This document shows, in pieces, positions 10,350 to 23,957 of a stretch of DNA of 64,000 bases. The stretch is from Megascapheus bottae (lineage: Eukaryota; Chordata; Mammalia; Rodentia; Geomyidae): the NCBI GenBank assembly GCA_024803745.1, contig JANJXV010000030.1, forward strand, positions 568,001-632,000, read 5' to 3'. The notes beneath the pieces are model-generated. The model ran no database searches and had not been told where the DNA came from. It saw nothing but the letters and a program-made list of their open reading frames with translations. How positions within the stretch are numbered: position 1 is the stretch's first letter; every line of letters begins with the position of its first letter. Position numbers and translations under genes: made by a program.

Positions 10350-12390
10350 GGGTGGCGCAGAGGCCGTCACCCGGGGCTCCGGGTCAGCCAGAGGGTACCT
10401 GGGTTGGGAGACCGCACCTTCAACCCCATTGCCCACTGAGTCACCACTGCTTGACCCCGATGGCCCAGGCCCCAGCCAGATGGCCCTCCATCCCCTCCCC
10501 TTCCTAAAGTGGGTCCTTTCTCCTGCTCTGTCCATTCCTGCCGGGGAGCCGCCTTCCAAGGTCTCGAGGGCACGCTTCTCCTCTGGTCCTGGAACTGTGG
10601 CCTGCTGCATGGCTCTAGGCCTCCCTGCTTCTCCTAGGGCCGTGCTGGGCTCTCTGCAGGCCTCCGCCTGTCCACGGTGGGGGGGGCACAGAAGGCCTCC
10701 TTCCAAGCACCAGCTCCCAGGACGGAGCTTCTCGTCCTGCCGCCGTTCCTCCGCTCTTCTGCCTCTGCCTTGTCCTTCCAGGCAGTGCTGGGTCTCAAGT
10801 TTCATGGTGTCCAGGTGATGTTCGGTATTTTCATTTGTTATTAGTATGGGTGTGAACACAGAGTCAGTCTTTTCATTGGCGTGGCACACAAATCTCAACA
10901 GGGCTGGTATGAGGCTCTTGTTCCCGCTGCCAACCCACTTGAAGGAGGCCTTTGGCTGTGCAGCCTCTGCAAGGCTGGCTCTTCTAGGGCTCCTCTGATC
11001 ACATGCCACCCTCTCCCCGGGCTCAGCCCAGAGAGCTCGGTCCCGAGCTTCCCTTGGCCCCACCACAGGGCAGTCTTCTCCTCCAATGGCCCGAGGAGGG
11101 ACATCTGCCTCGCAACAGCTGGCCTCTCCCTCTGGATCCTGCAGTCCCAGTACCCAGGGGTCCGAGGCGCTCTGGGCCAACCCGGGCGGGGCCCGCACAG
11201 CGTGCTAGGCGTTCCTTCCACAGCTTGGTGAGCACAGCGCAGGTCCTGTATCTGCAACCTGTTTCCCATCCACCGCCACCAACCACAGCCTGAAAATGTT
11301 CAACGGGAAATCCCAGGAACACTCAATTCTTAGGTTTCAAATAACATTTTTTCCAGGATATTGTTGCAGTTACTCTACTTTATTGTTAGCTATCATTGTT
11401 AGTTTCTTGTGCTAAGCTATGAATTGAATGTTGTCAGAGACGTGTGTGGAAAGAAAACACAGGGCTCAGCCTCAGGCTGCATCCGTGCAGGCCCTGAGCT
11501 GACACGCTTTTGTTCCCTATCTGGGATGGAAACTCAGTTCTCTAGTTGAAATTTATGGAGTGCAGTGAGGTAAGGCACCATCCTGTCTTCACCGTAGAGC
11601 AGGGGACGGACGTGCCTGAACGGACGTGCCTGAATTCCCAGCGGCGGGAACAGGACTCGACCATGGGTTACTGGACCTATCAACCCTGTGCTTTGAGCTT
11701 GTGAGACTCTCAAGGTTCCTGAGACCCTGCACCTTGATACTGACCCTATGTAGGCCTGGATCTGTCCAGGCGCCATTGCACGAGGCCTCGGGACTCCAGT
11801 CCCCACGGCGTCCCACCTCAGCTCTCCACTGGAGCTGATCTGGTTTGGTGGTATGGCTTTCTGCTCCTTCTTTGCGTTGCTCCTGCCATGGCTCCCTTTT
11901 CTCATGGTGTTAAGTACATTCAAGGAACTGCAGATCTTTGAGACAAGAGTCTACAGGTCACTGGCTTTCCAGTGAAGACTCCCAAGTGGACCTCTCAAAA
12001 TGTGGCTTCTCTCTTTCCTGTGATCGAGTTCCCATCCAGCACTGGGGCCTCCACAGGCTCCATAATGCTGTACCAGCAAACTATTTCCCCAGCGCTCACT
12101 GTGTTGTCCAGACTGGCCTCAGACTCACAACCCTCCTGCACTGGCATCGCAGGCAGCTGCGTCTACAGACACATACCACCACGCCCACCCCTCCTACAAC
12201 TCCTCAGCACGGCAAGTGGGCTGTGACCCTCAAAAGGTACAGTGCACGCATCTGGTCCCTGGCCTCTATGTCCACTGTTTTGGGGGGGTGGCTCCCTAAA
12301 CCCTCTTAGCAAAAGCCTATCTGCCTGATTCACATGGAGCAGCCTGCACCTACGGGAAGAACAATTGTACTCATATAGCGGCTTTCTTCA
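10350..12390. other. Intergenic spacer, nothing recognised
   Basis: No conserved coding sequence identified on either strand. A weak SINE-like stretch (AGACTGGCCTCAGACTCACA near 12110) may be an old element. Confidence 0.35.
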
Positions 12391-12398
12391 TGGAAGGT

Positions 12399-12821
12399 TG
12401 TTATGCCCAAGTCTCAGGACGACCACCAAGAGACCACCGAGAGTCAGACATTCCAAAATGCAAAAGCAAGGCTTTATTCTGGCGGGCTGCAGCTGGGGCC
12501 TTGTCCTCCACTCCCGTACAGCGGGAGCTAGGAGGAGGCCCTGCACAGAATTTCTACAGGGCTTTTAAAGGCAAAGACCACAGATTTACATCAACACAGC
12601 AATCCGCTATTGGAGTGAGATAAGGTAGGGGTTAGGGACAGTTCAGGGCGGTGGGAGCTAAAACAAATGCCATCCCTTGAATTTACAGGAGTTCCCAGTT
12701 AATTTTAACACAGACAGGTCAGTTCCTGGGACTTAACGGCACCACAGTTCTGTTTCTTTAATTTATATGCACTTTTAAGACAGTTGCTGCTTCAGAATGA
12801 GGGCGCTTTTTTAGCTCTTCA
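12399..12821 (-). mobile_element. Solo LTR of an endogenous retrovirus (class I type)
   Basis: A 423-bp element bounded by TG...CA and flanked by the same 4 bp, AGGT, at 12395-12398 and 12822-12825; 4-bp duplications are typical of gammaretrovirus-like ERVs. On the minus strand it shows a TATA-like TTTAAAAGCC (about 12563-12570), a polyadenylation signal AATAAA (12478-12473) followed by a U5-like stretch, and ends CATAACA. No internal retroviral genes are present, so it is a recombined solo copy. Confidence 0.75.
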
Positions 12822-12829
12822 AGGTCATT

Positions 12830-13320
12830 TGAGCATAAGGGCCAAGAAAGCTTAGAAATCACCACGTGTTATCATTAATTATTATTCATGATTCGGACCG
12901 AACGAGCATTTATAAGCATCAAAACATTACAAAGCACTTCAGAGAACGAAACCAGGCACAGAGCTCACGTAGGTCTGTGAAGGGACCCTACTGGGTCTAT
13001 TTCACAGGCTGTGCAGCCCACTTAAAACACAGAACTGATGATCTGCAGACTGTTCAGAATCGTGCAACCATCCTCACTGTTCTAGAACATTCTGTCAGCT
13101 CCAATTGACGCCGTGAAGTCCACCTCTCCAGCTCGCCCGCCCCCTCCAGCCCTGTCTACTCTGCGGCTCACACATTCGTGTTTGCCTGTGAAGCCTTGGC
13201 ACGTGGCTCCACACACGTGGCTTTGCAGTGTGGAGGCCCACCGTGGTGGGGCGGCCAGCTCTGTTGTGAAAGTCAGCCATGCTGACTTCTCTTCACCCCC
13301 GCTCAGGACTGACCCTCCTC
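12830..13320. other. Intergenic spacer, nothing recognised
   Basis: AT-richer, then GC-richer unique sequence between the LTR and a SINE. No exon recognised. Confidence 0.35.
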
Positions 13321-13324
13321 AACC

Positions 13325-13495
13325 TTGAACTCAGGGCCTGAGCACTGTCCTTGGACACTCTTTGCTCAAGGCTGGCTCCCTGCCACCTGAGCCACGGCGC
13401 CACTTCCGGCCTTTTCTGTGTATGTGGTTCCAGGGAGTCCCACCCAGGGCTGCATGCATGCCAGGCGAGCATGCACCACGCTCCCGGCCCTCCAC
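13325..13495 (-). repeat. SINE (geomyoid ID-like dimer)
   Basis: Reverse orientation: CCTTGAACTCAGGGCCTGAG, then CCACCTGAGCCACGGCGCCA, then TGTGTATGTGGTTCCAGGGA and a tRNA-like end. Same family as at 21998 and 29671. Confidence 0.8.
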
Positions 13496-13880
13496 ACGTA
13501 CTTTCTGTTATCCATGTGCGCCTCATAGTTCCCGTGGCCCTGGGACACTGCGGGAGCTGCAGTGTCCTCTCCCCTCGGCCTCCTGCGGCCCTGCCTGGCC
13601 CCTGGCCGTCGTCCTCCTCCTCGGGATCTCAGCACGTCAAGCTCAGTTGCTGCCCTCACCTTGCCTGCCTCAGCCCGCGGTGTCCACGGCTCTGAAGGGC
13701 CAGGGCCACTAGGTGCTCACTCTGTATTTGCCCGCTGGGTGAGTCCTCTCCTGACTCACAGGGAGGAGTCCAGCAAATGAGCAGAGGCGAGGCTGTTCAG
13801 CTGGGCCTGGCTGACCAGTGCGTGCAGCTTGTGGCCACCTGGCCTCTTCTTCCTCCACTGCTGAGCCACTGTGAACAGCC

Positions 13881-14093
13881 ATGCCTTACCTGCACCGGGC
13901 TGCAGGCCCCCAGGCCCACCCGCTCCCCAGGGATGCACGGCCCATCCACTCCTCCGGCCAGAGCTTTGAGGAGCTGAGGCGGGGCTGCCTGGGCACCGGC
14001 GTCCTGTTTGAGGACGCGGACTTCCCCGCCAGCCGCGCCTCCCTGTTCTACAGTGAGAGGCCCCAGGTCCCGTTCGTGTGGAAGCGGCCAGGG
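13881..14093 (+). CDS. CAPN9: CAPN9 exon 1 (start codon)
   Basis: Residues 1-71, [14 protein letters not shown] to FVWKRPG, then donor GTGAGTG. Includes LFEDADFP and FYSERP, conserved at the start of the calpain protease core. The 5' UTR upstream has no evident TATA box. Confidence 0.95.
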
Positions 14094-17000
14094 GTGAGTG
14101 TCAGGCAGAGAGCAGAGTGCGGGCGGCTCTGTAGAGAGGAGCAGGGTGGAGGGCTGGGAGGACGGGCTATGCACAGCTGACTGTGGTCCACAAAGCTGAA
14201 GGGTTCGCAGGGCAGAGGCAAAGGTGACAGAGATGATGCCCAGACCAGGGACCCCCAGGGTGCCCAGGGCGCCCGGTGGCACAGCCCCTCCCCTCCAGCT
14301 CCTGACCCGGCTCCCAGGGTCTTGTGTGGCAGCGATAAGCAGAGCTTTTTCCAAAGGACATGTCTCGGGCGACGTGCCCCACAGGAACCCAAGGGCAAAA
14401 AGCCGGAGGTGGCCGAGCTCTGCGAGAGAAGACCCGCAGGTAGCACTGTATCCCGTGGAGCCAGGCCTAGGCCTAGCAGTGTGGTGGGGATGGGCTGGAG
14501 TGGGCAGCTTCTCATGAGCCCCCCCACACCAGTTGGGGTACCCCACTTCCGGCAGCCTGAGGCGGGGCCCCAGGAGGAGCCAGCTGGGGCTTGGTGCAAG
14601 ATGTCAATATTTGCAGCGGGCGCTGCATTAGCCAGGGCTCTGCATTCAGCCCTGCGGTGCCTGGGTGGGGCTGCCAGGGTGGGGAGACCGGCTGTGTATG
14701 CAGGAGGGGGGGAAGCTGGACCGGGGTGGGGAGACCGGCTGTGTGTGCAAGAGGGGGGGAAGCTGGACCGGGGTGGGGAGACCGGCTGTGTGTGCAGGAG
14801 GGGGGGAAGCTGGACCGGGGTGGGGAGACCGGCTGTGTGTGAGGAGGGGGGGAGCTGGACTGGGGTGGGGAGACCGGCTGTGTGTGCGGGGCGGGGGGAG
14901 CTGGACCAGGGTGGGGAGACCGGCTGTGTGTGTTCAGGAGGGGGGGGAGCTGGACTGGGGTGGGGAGACCAGCTGTGTGTGCAGGAGGGGGGGAGCTGGA
15001 CCAGGGTGGGGAGACCGGCTGTGTGTGAGGAGGGGGGGAAGCTGGACCGGGGTGGGGAGACCGGCTGTGTGTGCAGGAGGGGGGGAGCTGGACCGGGGTG
15101 GGGAGACCGGCTGTGTGTGCAGGAGGGGGGAAGCTGGACTGGGGTGGGGAGACCGGCTGTGTGTGCAGGAGGGGGGGAAGCTGGACCAGGGTGGGGAGAC
15201 CGGCTGTGTGTGCGGGGCGGGGGGAGCTGGACCAGGGTGGGGAGACCGGCTGTGTGTTCAGGATGGGGAGAGCTGGACCAGGGTGGGGAGACCGGCTGTG
15301 TGTTCAGGAGGGGGGGAGCTTGACCAGGGTGGGGAGACCGGCTGTGTGTGCAGGAGGGGGGGAGCTGGACCAGGGTGGGGAGACCGGCTGTGTGTGCAGG
15401 AGGGGGGGAGCTGGACTGGGGTGGGGAGACCGGCTGTGTGTGCGGGGCGGGGGGAGCTGGACTGGGGTGGGGAGACTGGCTGTGTGTGCGGGGTGGGGGG
15501 AGCTGGACCGGGGTGGGGAGGGCTGTCACTCACTTGCAGAGCTCCACTTCCGTGTCCACAGAAGTGATTCACACACCTCCCAGGCCCTGGGCCCCCACCC
15601 TCCACCCCCACCCTGCACACCCAAGCCCCCACCCGAGCCCTGAAACTCCTCCATCGCCCCCTTTGCGCCCCCTACACCTTGCTGCCAATGTTAGGCGGGC
15701 CTGGTACAGCGGCTCTCAACTGTAACTCCAGCTCCTCGGGAGGCAGAGATCGGGAAGACAATGGCCAGCCCAGGTGAAAAGGGACTGAGACCCCACCTCA
15801 CCTGGGGTCCCCTGGCCCCACACCCACAATCCCCATGCATCATGACCCACACCCCACATCCCAGTGGGGCAGCGTGGTGTGGGAGGCCCCGCCAGGCTGG
15901 GGCTGCAGAGGCTGGGTGGGCCTCATGCCTCCCACAGTCCCAGGCTCAGACTTGGTGACATGTTGTGGCATTTCAAATGCTTCTCCAATGTCCGAATTGT
16001 ATAGAATGGCTCACCGGTGTGTCTTTTTTATTTTTATTTTTATTTTTTTACCATTTGGGTGTGTGTGTGCATGTGCATGTGTATGTGTGTGTGTGCATGT
16101 GTATTATATGTCGTCCCATATTAGATGTTATGTAGCAATGATTATTATACTATTCATAAGTATATAAAATATACACTAAGAAAAAAGTACACGATGTAAA
16201 ATTATATTAATTTGTTCACATCCTCTCTATCACAGCACTATTATATAAAATGTAACCTAAACTCATTCCTGCAAAAAGAGCAGCTGGTGTCTGCGGGCCT
16301 CTGTCTGGGCGCTGTGTCTGGGCGCCTGCGGGCCCCTGTCTGGGCACTGTCTGGGCGCCTGCGGGCCCCTGTCTGGGCGGTGTGTCTGGGCGTCTGCGGG
16401 CCCCTGTCTGGGCGCTGTGTCTGGGCGTCTGCGGGCCCCTGTCTGGGCGCTGTGTCTGGGCGTCTGCGGGCCCCTGTCTGGGCGCTGTCTGGGCGTCTGC
16501 GGGCCCCTGTCTGGGCGCTGTCTGGGCGTCTGCGGGCCCCTGTCTGGGCACTGTGTCTGGGCGCCTGCGGGCCCCTGTCTGGGCACTGTCTGGGCGTCTG
16601 CGGGCCCCTGTCTGGGCACTGTGTCTGGGTGTCTGCGGGCCTCTCTCTGGGTGGTGTGACACTCACTTGTTGCAAGGCTGGGATGTGAGGCCCAGATGGT
16701 AAAGTGTTCCTTTGGGAGTCCAGGTTGGCGGTGTCTGCTGCTGTCCCGGGCCTGAGTGAGGCAGGCCACTCGTGACAGCCACGGTGGCTCGATGTGGCTG
16801 ATTCTCTGGGAGAGCCCAGTCCAGGGGGAGCTCTCCTGGGGAGCTGTATGTGGAGATACCCAGCAGGAGCCAGGGCATCTCCCCGGCCTTTCTTTCCTTC
16901 CTCCAGGCCTTCCACGGGAAGGGGCTGGGGTGGGCTCCACTGCTCCTTCTCAAGGTTCCATGGTGCTGGCTCCACTAAAGACACTCTCATTCCTCCAGGA

Positions 17001-20000
17001 AATTGTGAAAAACCCAGAATTCATTCTTGGAGGGGCCACCAGGACAGACATCTGCCAGGGCGAGCTGGGTGAGTGGGCAGGGGCTGTGGTGGAGATAGTG
17101 GGTGAGCTCCGGCCCATTACAGTCTGCAGCTACCCCCTGAATGGGCCCAGTGGCCCCCAGCCCTCCTGTTCCTTTGAAGTAATGGCTGGTCCCTGTCCCC
17201 AGGAGGTCCCCAGCATGACTCCTGAACCCCAGACCTGCTAACTGTGAGCTTGTGAGCCTGCCTGGCCCTCCCCACTCAGAGCACAGCCTCCTTCCTCTTC
17301 CTATCCACCTCCCGGTGTTGCAGATGGAGAAACCAAGGCAAGGGAGACAAGAAACTGGTTTGAGGTCACAGAAGGACACACAGGCAGTATGGCTACAGAG
17401 ACCCTGCTCCAGCCCAGGCCCGCCTCAGTTTCCCTTCGCCAGCAGATCTGTGGGTGCCCCGACAAGCGAAATCAAAAAGATTTAGTGTACACTGGGCTAG
17501 GCATACCCTCTTCTCCCCTTCCAACTCCAGTATAACCAGTGGACGGGGGCACGTGTGGGCGCGGTGCCTCCCCCCTGCTGCAGAGCCTGCATACCTCATT
17601 GCAATGGCCTCGGCATTTTCCACGCTGGGGTGAACAGCTATCAGGACTAAAACTTGAAGAGGCGATCGGCTCTACATGTCACTTTCTAACACACTTTACG
17701 TGTGCACAAGTCGCTGCACAGAGTAAATGCTCAAGTCATGAAGGGTGACAGTCAGATGAGGCGCTGAGGGCCAACGCCACCCCAGCTCGGTCACGCGCTC
17801 CTCCACGGGTTCCCAGCCGCCAGCCTGCAGGCCCTGGCCCCGGGCCCCACATTCCGTGGCCATCCCCACGCAGCCCCAGCCAGGCCCAACAGGGCCTTTA
17901 TTGTTGAGTCTTTTCAGAAATGAAAAATGCCAGCCAGGCCTTCCCCTTGAGGAGCTCAGAGCGTCTCTGGCTGGATGGAGAGGAGGTGGGCCCCCCTTCC
18001 TCAGCCGGGGGAGGGGGCGCAGCGGGAGCACTGCACACCCTGGCTGGGCCCGTGGCCCTTCTCAGCACCTCATTGCACAGGGCCCACCGTCCAAGAGGCA
18101 CTGGCTGCCGTCTACCCTGCAGGCCAGCTTAGTCCTGCCTGCCCACCAGCTCCTCTAGAGGCTGACCCCAAGCCCAGGGCCCCCACTAAGGCTGGTGGCC
18201 CTGGGAGCAGCCAGACACGGCGCGTGGGAAGTAGCTGTCCCAGGGCCAGGCCTGCCCCCCTTCTCACCCCGTCCCTCACCCATGTCGACACACACAGTGC
18301 TTTCTAGAAAGGTGACCTCTGAGGATGTCACGCGGAGTGTGACACGGCCTTGTCCACTGAGAGAAATTAAATCTGGAGCCGAGGCTCCACTCTGGGAGAC
18401 CCCAAAATGTTCGCACACTCACCTCGTGGTGGCCAGGGAAATACGGTGTGGACTGGAGATCCAGGGGTCCCAGGCCCCATGACAGAGCTCCACGGCGGGG
18501 GTTACCTCCTCAGTGTGGAGAGCCAACCCCACCCCATGGCAGAGCTCAATGGGAGAGGGAGGCAGGAGGGAGGGGGAGGGAGGGAGGAGGGAGGAGGCAA
18601 GGTGGAGGGAGGAGGGAGGGAGGAGGGGGGAGGGAGGGAGGGAGGGAGGGGGAGGGGAAGGGAGGATCACCCGTACTCAAGTCCTGTGGGAACACCTGCA
18701 TCCTCTGGATGCCACATCTCCCAGTCGCTGGCAGGGGACAGTGGCCAGTGGCCAGTGTGACCTGTGGCCTCACTCTGCAGGGGACTGCTGGCTGCTGGCC
18801 GCCATTGCCTCCCTCACCCTCAATGAGAAGGCGCTGGCCAGAGTGGTTCCCCAGGACCAAAGCTTTGGCCCTGGCTATGCTGGCATATTCCACTTCCAGG
18901 TAGGGCCCTGGGCAGGGGTTTCCTCTAGGCAGGGGAGGCACGGGAGGCTGCAGCCCTGGACTCCAGAGAGCAAACAGGCCACACAGGAGCCGGCCCTGCA
19001 CGGGCCCCAAGCAGGCCTCAGCTACCTGCCGCCAGGCTCTGCCCTGCTCCCTGAGCGCAGGCCGCTGTGTGACCGGCTCCAGGTCCAGCCGCTGACCGCA
19101 CGGAGTAGACCCCTGCCTTGGCACCCTGCGCTCCCCCTCTCCCGCAGACCAGCCATGCTGACTGCTGCTCACAGCCAGGTCTCCAGGGGCCGCGGGACCC
19201 TCGAGCCCCCAGGGGGCAGTGTGAGGGGATTAAAGCTCAGCCAGCCCCAGGTCTCCACCAGGACCCAGCATCCACTCCTGAGGGAACAGGACATTGCAGC
19301 TGGCTCTCCATGGACACTGAGCCCCAGGGCCAAGTGACTGGTCCACAGCCACCACGCACTAACACCCAAAGCAGGCCCAGCCTGGCTAGGACAGTCACGG
19401 GGACACGGGCAGACCCAGCCTGGCTAGGACAGTTATGGGGGGACACGGGCAGACCCAGCCTGGCTAGGACAGTCACGGGGACACGGGCAGACCCAGCCTG
19501 GCTAGGACAGTCACGGGGGACACGGGCAGACCCAGCCTGGCTAGGACAGTCACGGGGACACGGGCAGACCCAGCCTGGCTAGGACAGATATGGGGGGACA
19601 CGGGCAGACCCAGCCTGGCTAGGACAGATATGGGGGCACACGGGCAGACCCAGCCTGGCTAGGACAGTCACGGGGACACGGGCAGACCCAGCCTGGCTAG
19701 GACAGTCACGGGGCACACGGGCAGACCCAGCCTGGCTAGGACAGATATGGGGGCACACGGGCAGACCCAGCCTGGCTAGGACAGTCACGGGGACACGGGC
19801 AGACCCAGCCTGGCTAGGACAGTTATGGGGGGACACGGGCAGGCCCAGCCTGGCTAGGACAGTCACGGGGGACACGGGCAGACCCAGCCTGGCTAGGACA
19901 GTTATGGGGGACACAGGTAGACCCAGCCTGGCTAGGACAGTTATGGGGGACACGGGCAGACCCAGCCTGGCTAGGACAGTCACGGGGCACACGGGCAGAC

Positions 20001-22769
20001 CCAGCCTGGCTAGGACAGTTATGGGGGACACAGGTAGACCCAGCCTGGCTAGGACAGTTATGGGGGACACGGGCAGACCCAGCCTGGCTAGGACAGTCAC
20101 GGGGCACACGGGCAGACCCAGCCTGGCTAGGACAGATATGGGGGGACACGGGCAGACCCAGCCTGGCTAGGACAGTCACGGGGGACACGGGCAGACCCAG
20201 CCTGGCTAGGACAGTCACGGGGGACACGGGCAGACCCAGCCTGGCTAGGACAGTTATGGGGGGACACGGGCAGACCCAGCCTGGCTAGGACAGTCACGGG
20301 GACACGGGCAGACCCAGCCTGGCTAGGACAGTTATGGGGGACACGGGCAGACCCAGCCTGGCTAGGACAGTCACGGGGGACACGGGCAGGCAGAGCCTGA
20401 AAGCCCCATTTGGTGATCTGCATGGTGCCTGCCTGGGAATCTCTGGGACGACCGGGGCAGGGGCCCTGCACCTGCAGGAGACTGGCCCTCCCTCGTCTCC
20501 TCTCTTGGCACAGTTCTGGCAGCACTCGGAGTGGCTGGACGTGGTGATCGATGACAGACTGCCCACCTTCAGAGACCGGCTGGTCTTCCTCCACTCGGCT
20601 GACCACAACGAGTTCTGGAGCGCCCTGCTGGAAAAAGCCTATGCCAAGTGAGGCTGGCTCCACGTGGGTCCAGGCCACCCCTCCCCGCGGCTCTGCAGTG
20701 GGATCCAGGCATGGCTTGGCCTGAAGGAGCTGTGGGGCTGGGCAAGGCCAGCGGGGAGCGGAGCCCCAGGTGGCCAAAGCTACGTTACAGTACAACAGCA
20801 AAATATAAACTGAAGTCGAGACGCATACCAAGTATTCCATACTGCTTTCAATAAACAATTAAATAAGCCAGGAGAGATCCAAACCCATCCACCAGGTTTT
20901 TCCCCAGGGGGAGAAGCTCCTTCCCAGTGGCCACCAGATAAAAGGGCTGGGGCAGCAGAGCATCTCGGGAGTCAGCTGCCTCCCACACTCCCCCATCTAT
21001 CCTCACAGGCTGAATGGCAGCTACGAGGCCCTGAAGGGAGGCAGTGCCATGGAGGCCATGGAGGACTTCACCGGGGGCGTGGCCGAGTCCTTCCAAACCA
21101 GAGAGGATGCAGAGGAGCTCTACACCATCCTGGGGAAAGCCCTGAAACGAGGGTCCCTGCTGGGCTGCTCCATTGATGTGAGTCTGGCCGCCTCTCTCCA
21201 GGCACCATGTTGGCCCAGGCCTCGTGAGAGGCAGGCCATGGAGGGAGGAGCTGTATTTACTTCTCACATTAAAACAAATATTAGTGCCAGGAGTGTGGCC
21301 TAGTGGTAGAGTGCTTGCCTAGCATGCACGAAGACCCGGGTTTGAATCCTCGGTACCACATACATAGAAAGAAGCCAGGAGTGGTGCTGTGGCTCAAGTG
21401 GTAGAGCTCCAGCCTTGAGAAAACCCAAGGACAGTGCTCAGGCCCTGAGCTCAAGCCCAGGACTGGCCATGCATTCTGGATAAGAATGGTAAAGTCACTC
21501 ACTGCCGGGTGGAATGGCCCTCAGGCACACTGTCTCCCTCCCTTCGCGTCCCGTGCTGTCTCCTTGCCCCGTGCTGCCTGGCCCCATCTGCCACCACACC
21601 TCTGCTCATATAGCAGGCTCTTGCTTAGTACACAGCCAGGGCAAGGCTGGCTTGATCTCAGTAAATGGAGCCCTACCATGTATTTTCCTGAGAATTTCTT
21701 CTTTTCGCCATGTGTACCAGGAGCAAACATCAAGTCGATAGACAGCTGACAGTACTTTCTAAAGTTCTAATCTTACCTGTTTCTTTAAGTCTATTTAAGG
21801 TTCTCTTTACTCTGTAATTAACCTTGGGGATCTGTTTGTTTTGTTTCTTCTGCATGTCCCATTAGTGACACAGTCCACTGTTGTATAAGCCTCTTGGCAT
21901 CTCCTTGTCATAGACAACTGTTTTTGTCTCAGACTTTGTGGTATTGATGTCCAGATTCTGCCTAGAAGTAGAAAGTAACTAATTTTTAATTTTTTTTTGC
22001 CAGTCCTGGGGCTTGAACTCAGGGCCTTGGTACTGTCCTTGGGCTTTCTCAAGGCTAAGTGCTCTACCACTTGAGCCAAAGCACCTTTACGCTTTTTCTG
22101 TGTATGTGGTACCAAGGAATCGAACCCAGGGCTTCATGCATGCTAGGCAAGAACTCTACCACTAGGCCACACTCCTGGCCACACTATTTGTTGAGAATAA
22201 GAGGCTGTGTTCCACTGATAAGCATCTTAGGTGAATTCTATGCCTTCCACATGGCTACTTCCCCATGGGAGCAGAGGGCCGGTGGGTGTGACACGGCCAC
22301 TCCCCAGGGACGAAGAGGGCCGGTGGGTGTGACAGGCTGACCATGGCACCATGGTTGACCAGGCAGAGATGGATTGACTTAAACAATGGATCTGATGCTG
22401 CTCTCCCCTTTCAGATAAAAAATGCTGCTGATTCTGAAGCCCGGACACCGTTGGGTCTTATCAAGGGTCATGCCTACACCGTGACGGGGACGGACCGGGT
22501 AGGAAGAGTTCCCATCCCAGGGGCCTGGTCCCTTGGTGTCACCCAGTGTGCCTCAGTGTCAATATCTCTCAGCGATGTCTCATGGAAAGGAGTTAGGCTG
22601 GAACCAGAAATGGCAGAACAAGAGCGAGGAGCCGCTGGTGACCCCACAGAACCAAACTGGCCCAACAGGTCGAGAGCCTGGGTCTGGTTGTTGTCGTCAT
22701 CTTCCTCCGTTCTTCCCAGCTCTATCTAAGGTCTATCGTGGATACAGTTCTCCAGAGAATCAATAGGAG

Positions 22770-22808
<39 letters not shown>

Positions 22809-22993
22809 ACACACATACACGCACACACACACGCATGCACACACATATACACACATGCACATGCACGTACACACATACACACACACACGCACATACGTGC
22901 ACACACACACGCACACACACATGCGCACACACACACGCAGACATGCACGCGCACACACACACACACACATGCGCACACACACACACACACACA

Positions 22994-23030
<37 letters not shown>

Positions 23031-23926
23031 TGACATATCCACTGGGCCTCACTTGCCCAGGCATCTCCTAAGCATTCAGGTCAGATTTAAATCGTAATCT
23101 GTGTGATCCTTGTCACCCAGTCCACTTGCTTCTGCTTTCTGTCCACCTACAGGGGTTGTCTAAAGCCCTGGACATTACAGGACAGTGGACCTCCTGAATG
23201 CTGAGTGGACATGACTAGAGTGTTGTTACCTCTCCAAATACAGCCCTGTCAAGTGTGTGGGCATAAAGGACTCAGAGCTGCCTCTGGCCAGCCAATGAGC
23301 CTTTACTCTCTCACCTCCCAAACCCCTCTCACTGCCCGGCCTTCTTGCGTCAGGCACAGCTCGAGGGCAGGGATGAAAGTGCTCTTTACTCGAGGGTGTT
23401 GCTATTTCATGTGACCAGGTAAGGGGAAGTGCTGGCTCCAGCAGATAGAACCTCGCTGTGTTGTGGCTTAAATCCCAGCACTGAACTGGTCTCCGGCCAG
23501 TGTCCTGTTGGATTCTTTGCTGAGCCATAACCACTCTGTGTTGATGAATGTAATATCACTGGCAACTCTGCCAAGTATTTTCAATAGGAATTAGAAAAGT
23601 TCTGAGGGATAGTTAAGAAGCCATGTAGTTGTGTTTGCACAGACCCCTAATTCTAACACTGGAGGGGCTGAGATAGATAGGAGAATTACAGTGACCAACC
23701 AGCTAGGATACTACCTGACAAGACCCGAGAGAAAGAAGGAAAAGAGGAAAAAAAGAAAGAAAGAGAGAAAAAACAGGATGAGGGAGGGAAAGAAGGAGAG
23801 GGGGAGGGAAAAAAGAGAAGGGGAGGGAGGAGGACGGGAAAGAAAGAGAAAGAGGGAAGGGAGAGGGAGGGAGAACGAGAAAGGAAGGGTGGGAAGGAGG
23901 GAGGGAAGGAGGGAGGGAGGGAGGGA

Positions 23927-23957
<31 letters not shown>

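Noticed and set aside
12399..12821. Complete endogenous retrovirus
   Set aside because: Only one LTR length is present between the AGGT duplications; no internal gag, pol or env sequence.
14048..15529. A 490-codon frame antisense to CAPN9 intron 1
   Set aside because: Made almost entirely of the 47-bp minisatellite; no start context or conserved segment.
21283..21480. tRNA gene suggested by A/B-box-like sequence in SINEs
   Set aside because: The tRNA-like part is embedded in a multicopy dimeric SINE with an A-rich tail and cannot fold as an intact tRNA by eye.
22738..23097. His/Thr- or Cys/Val-repeat proteins from CA/GT tracts (also at 36412-37299 and 27113-27868)
   Set aside because: Dinucleotide repeats translate to such patterns in every frame; no gene features.
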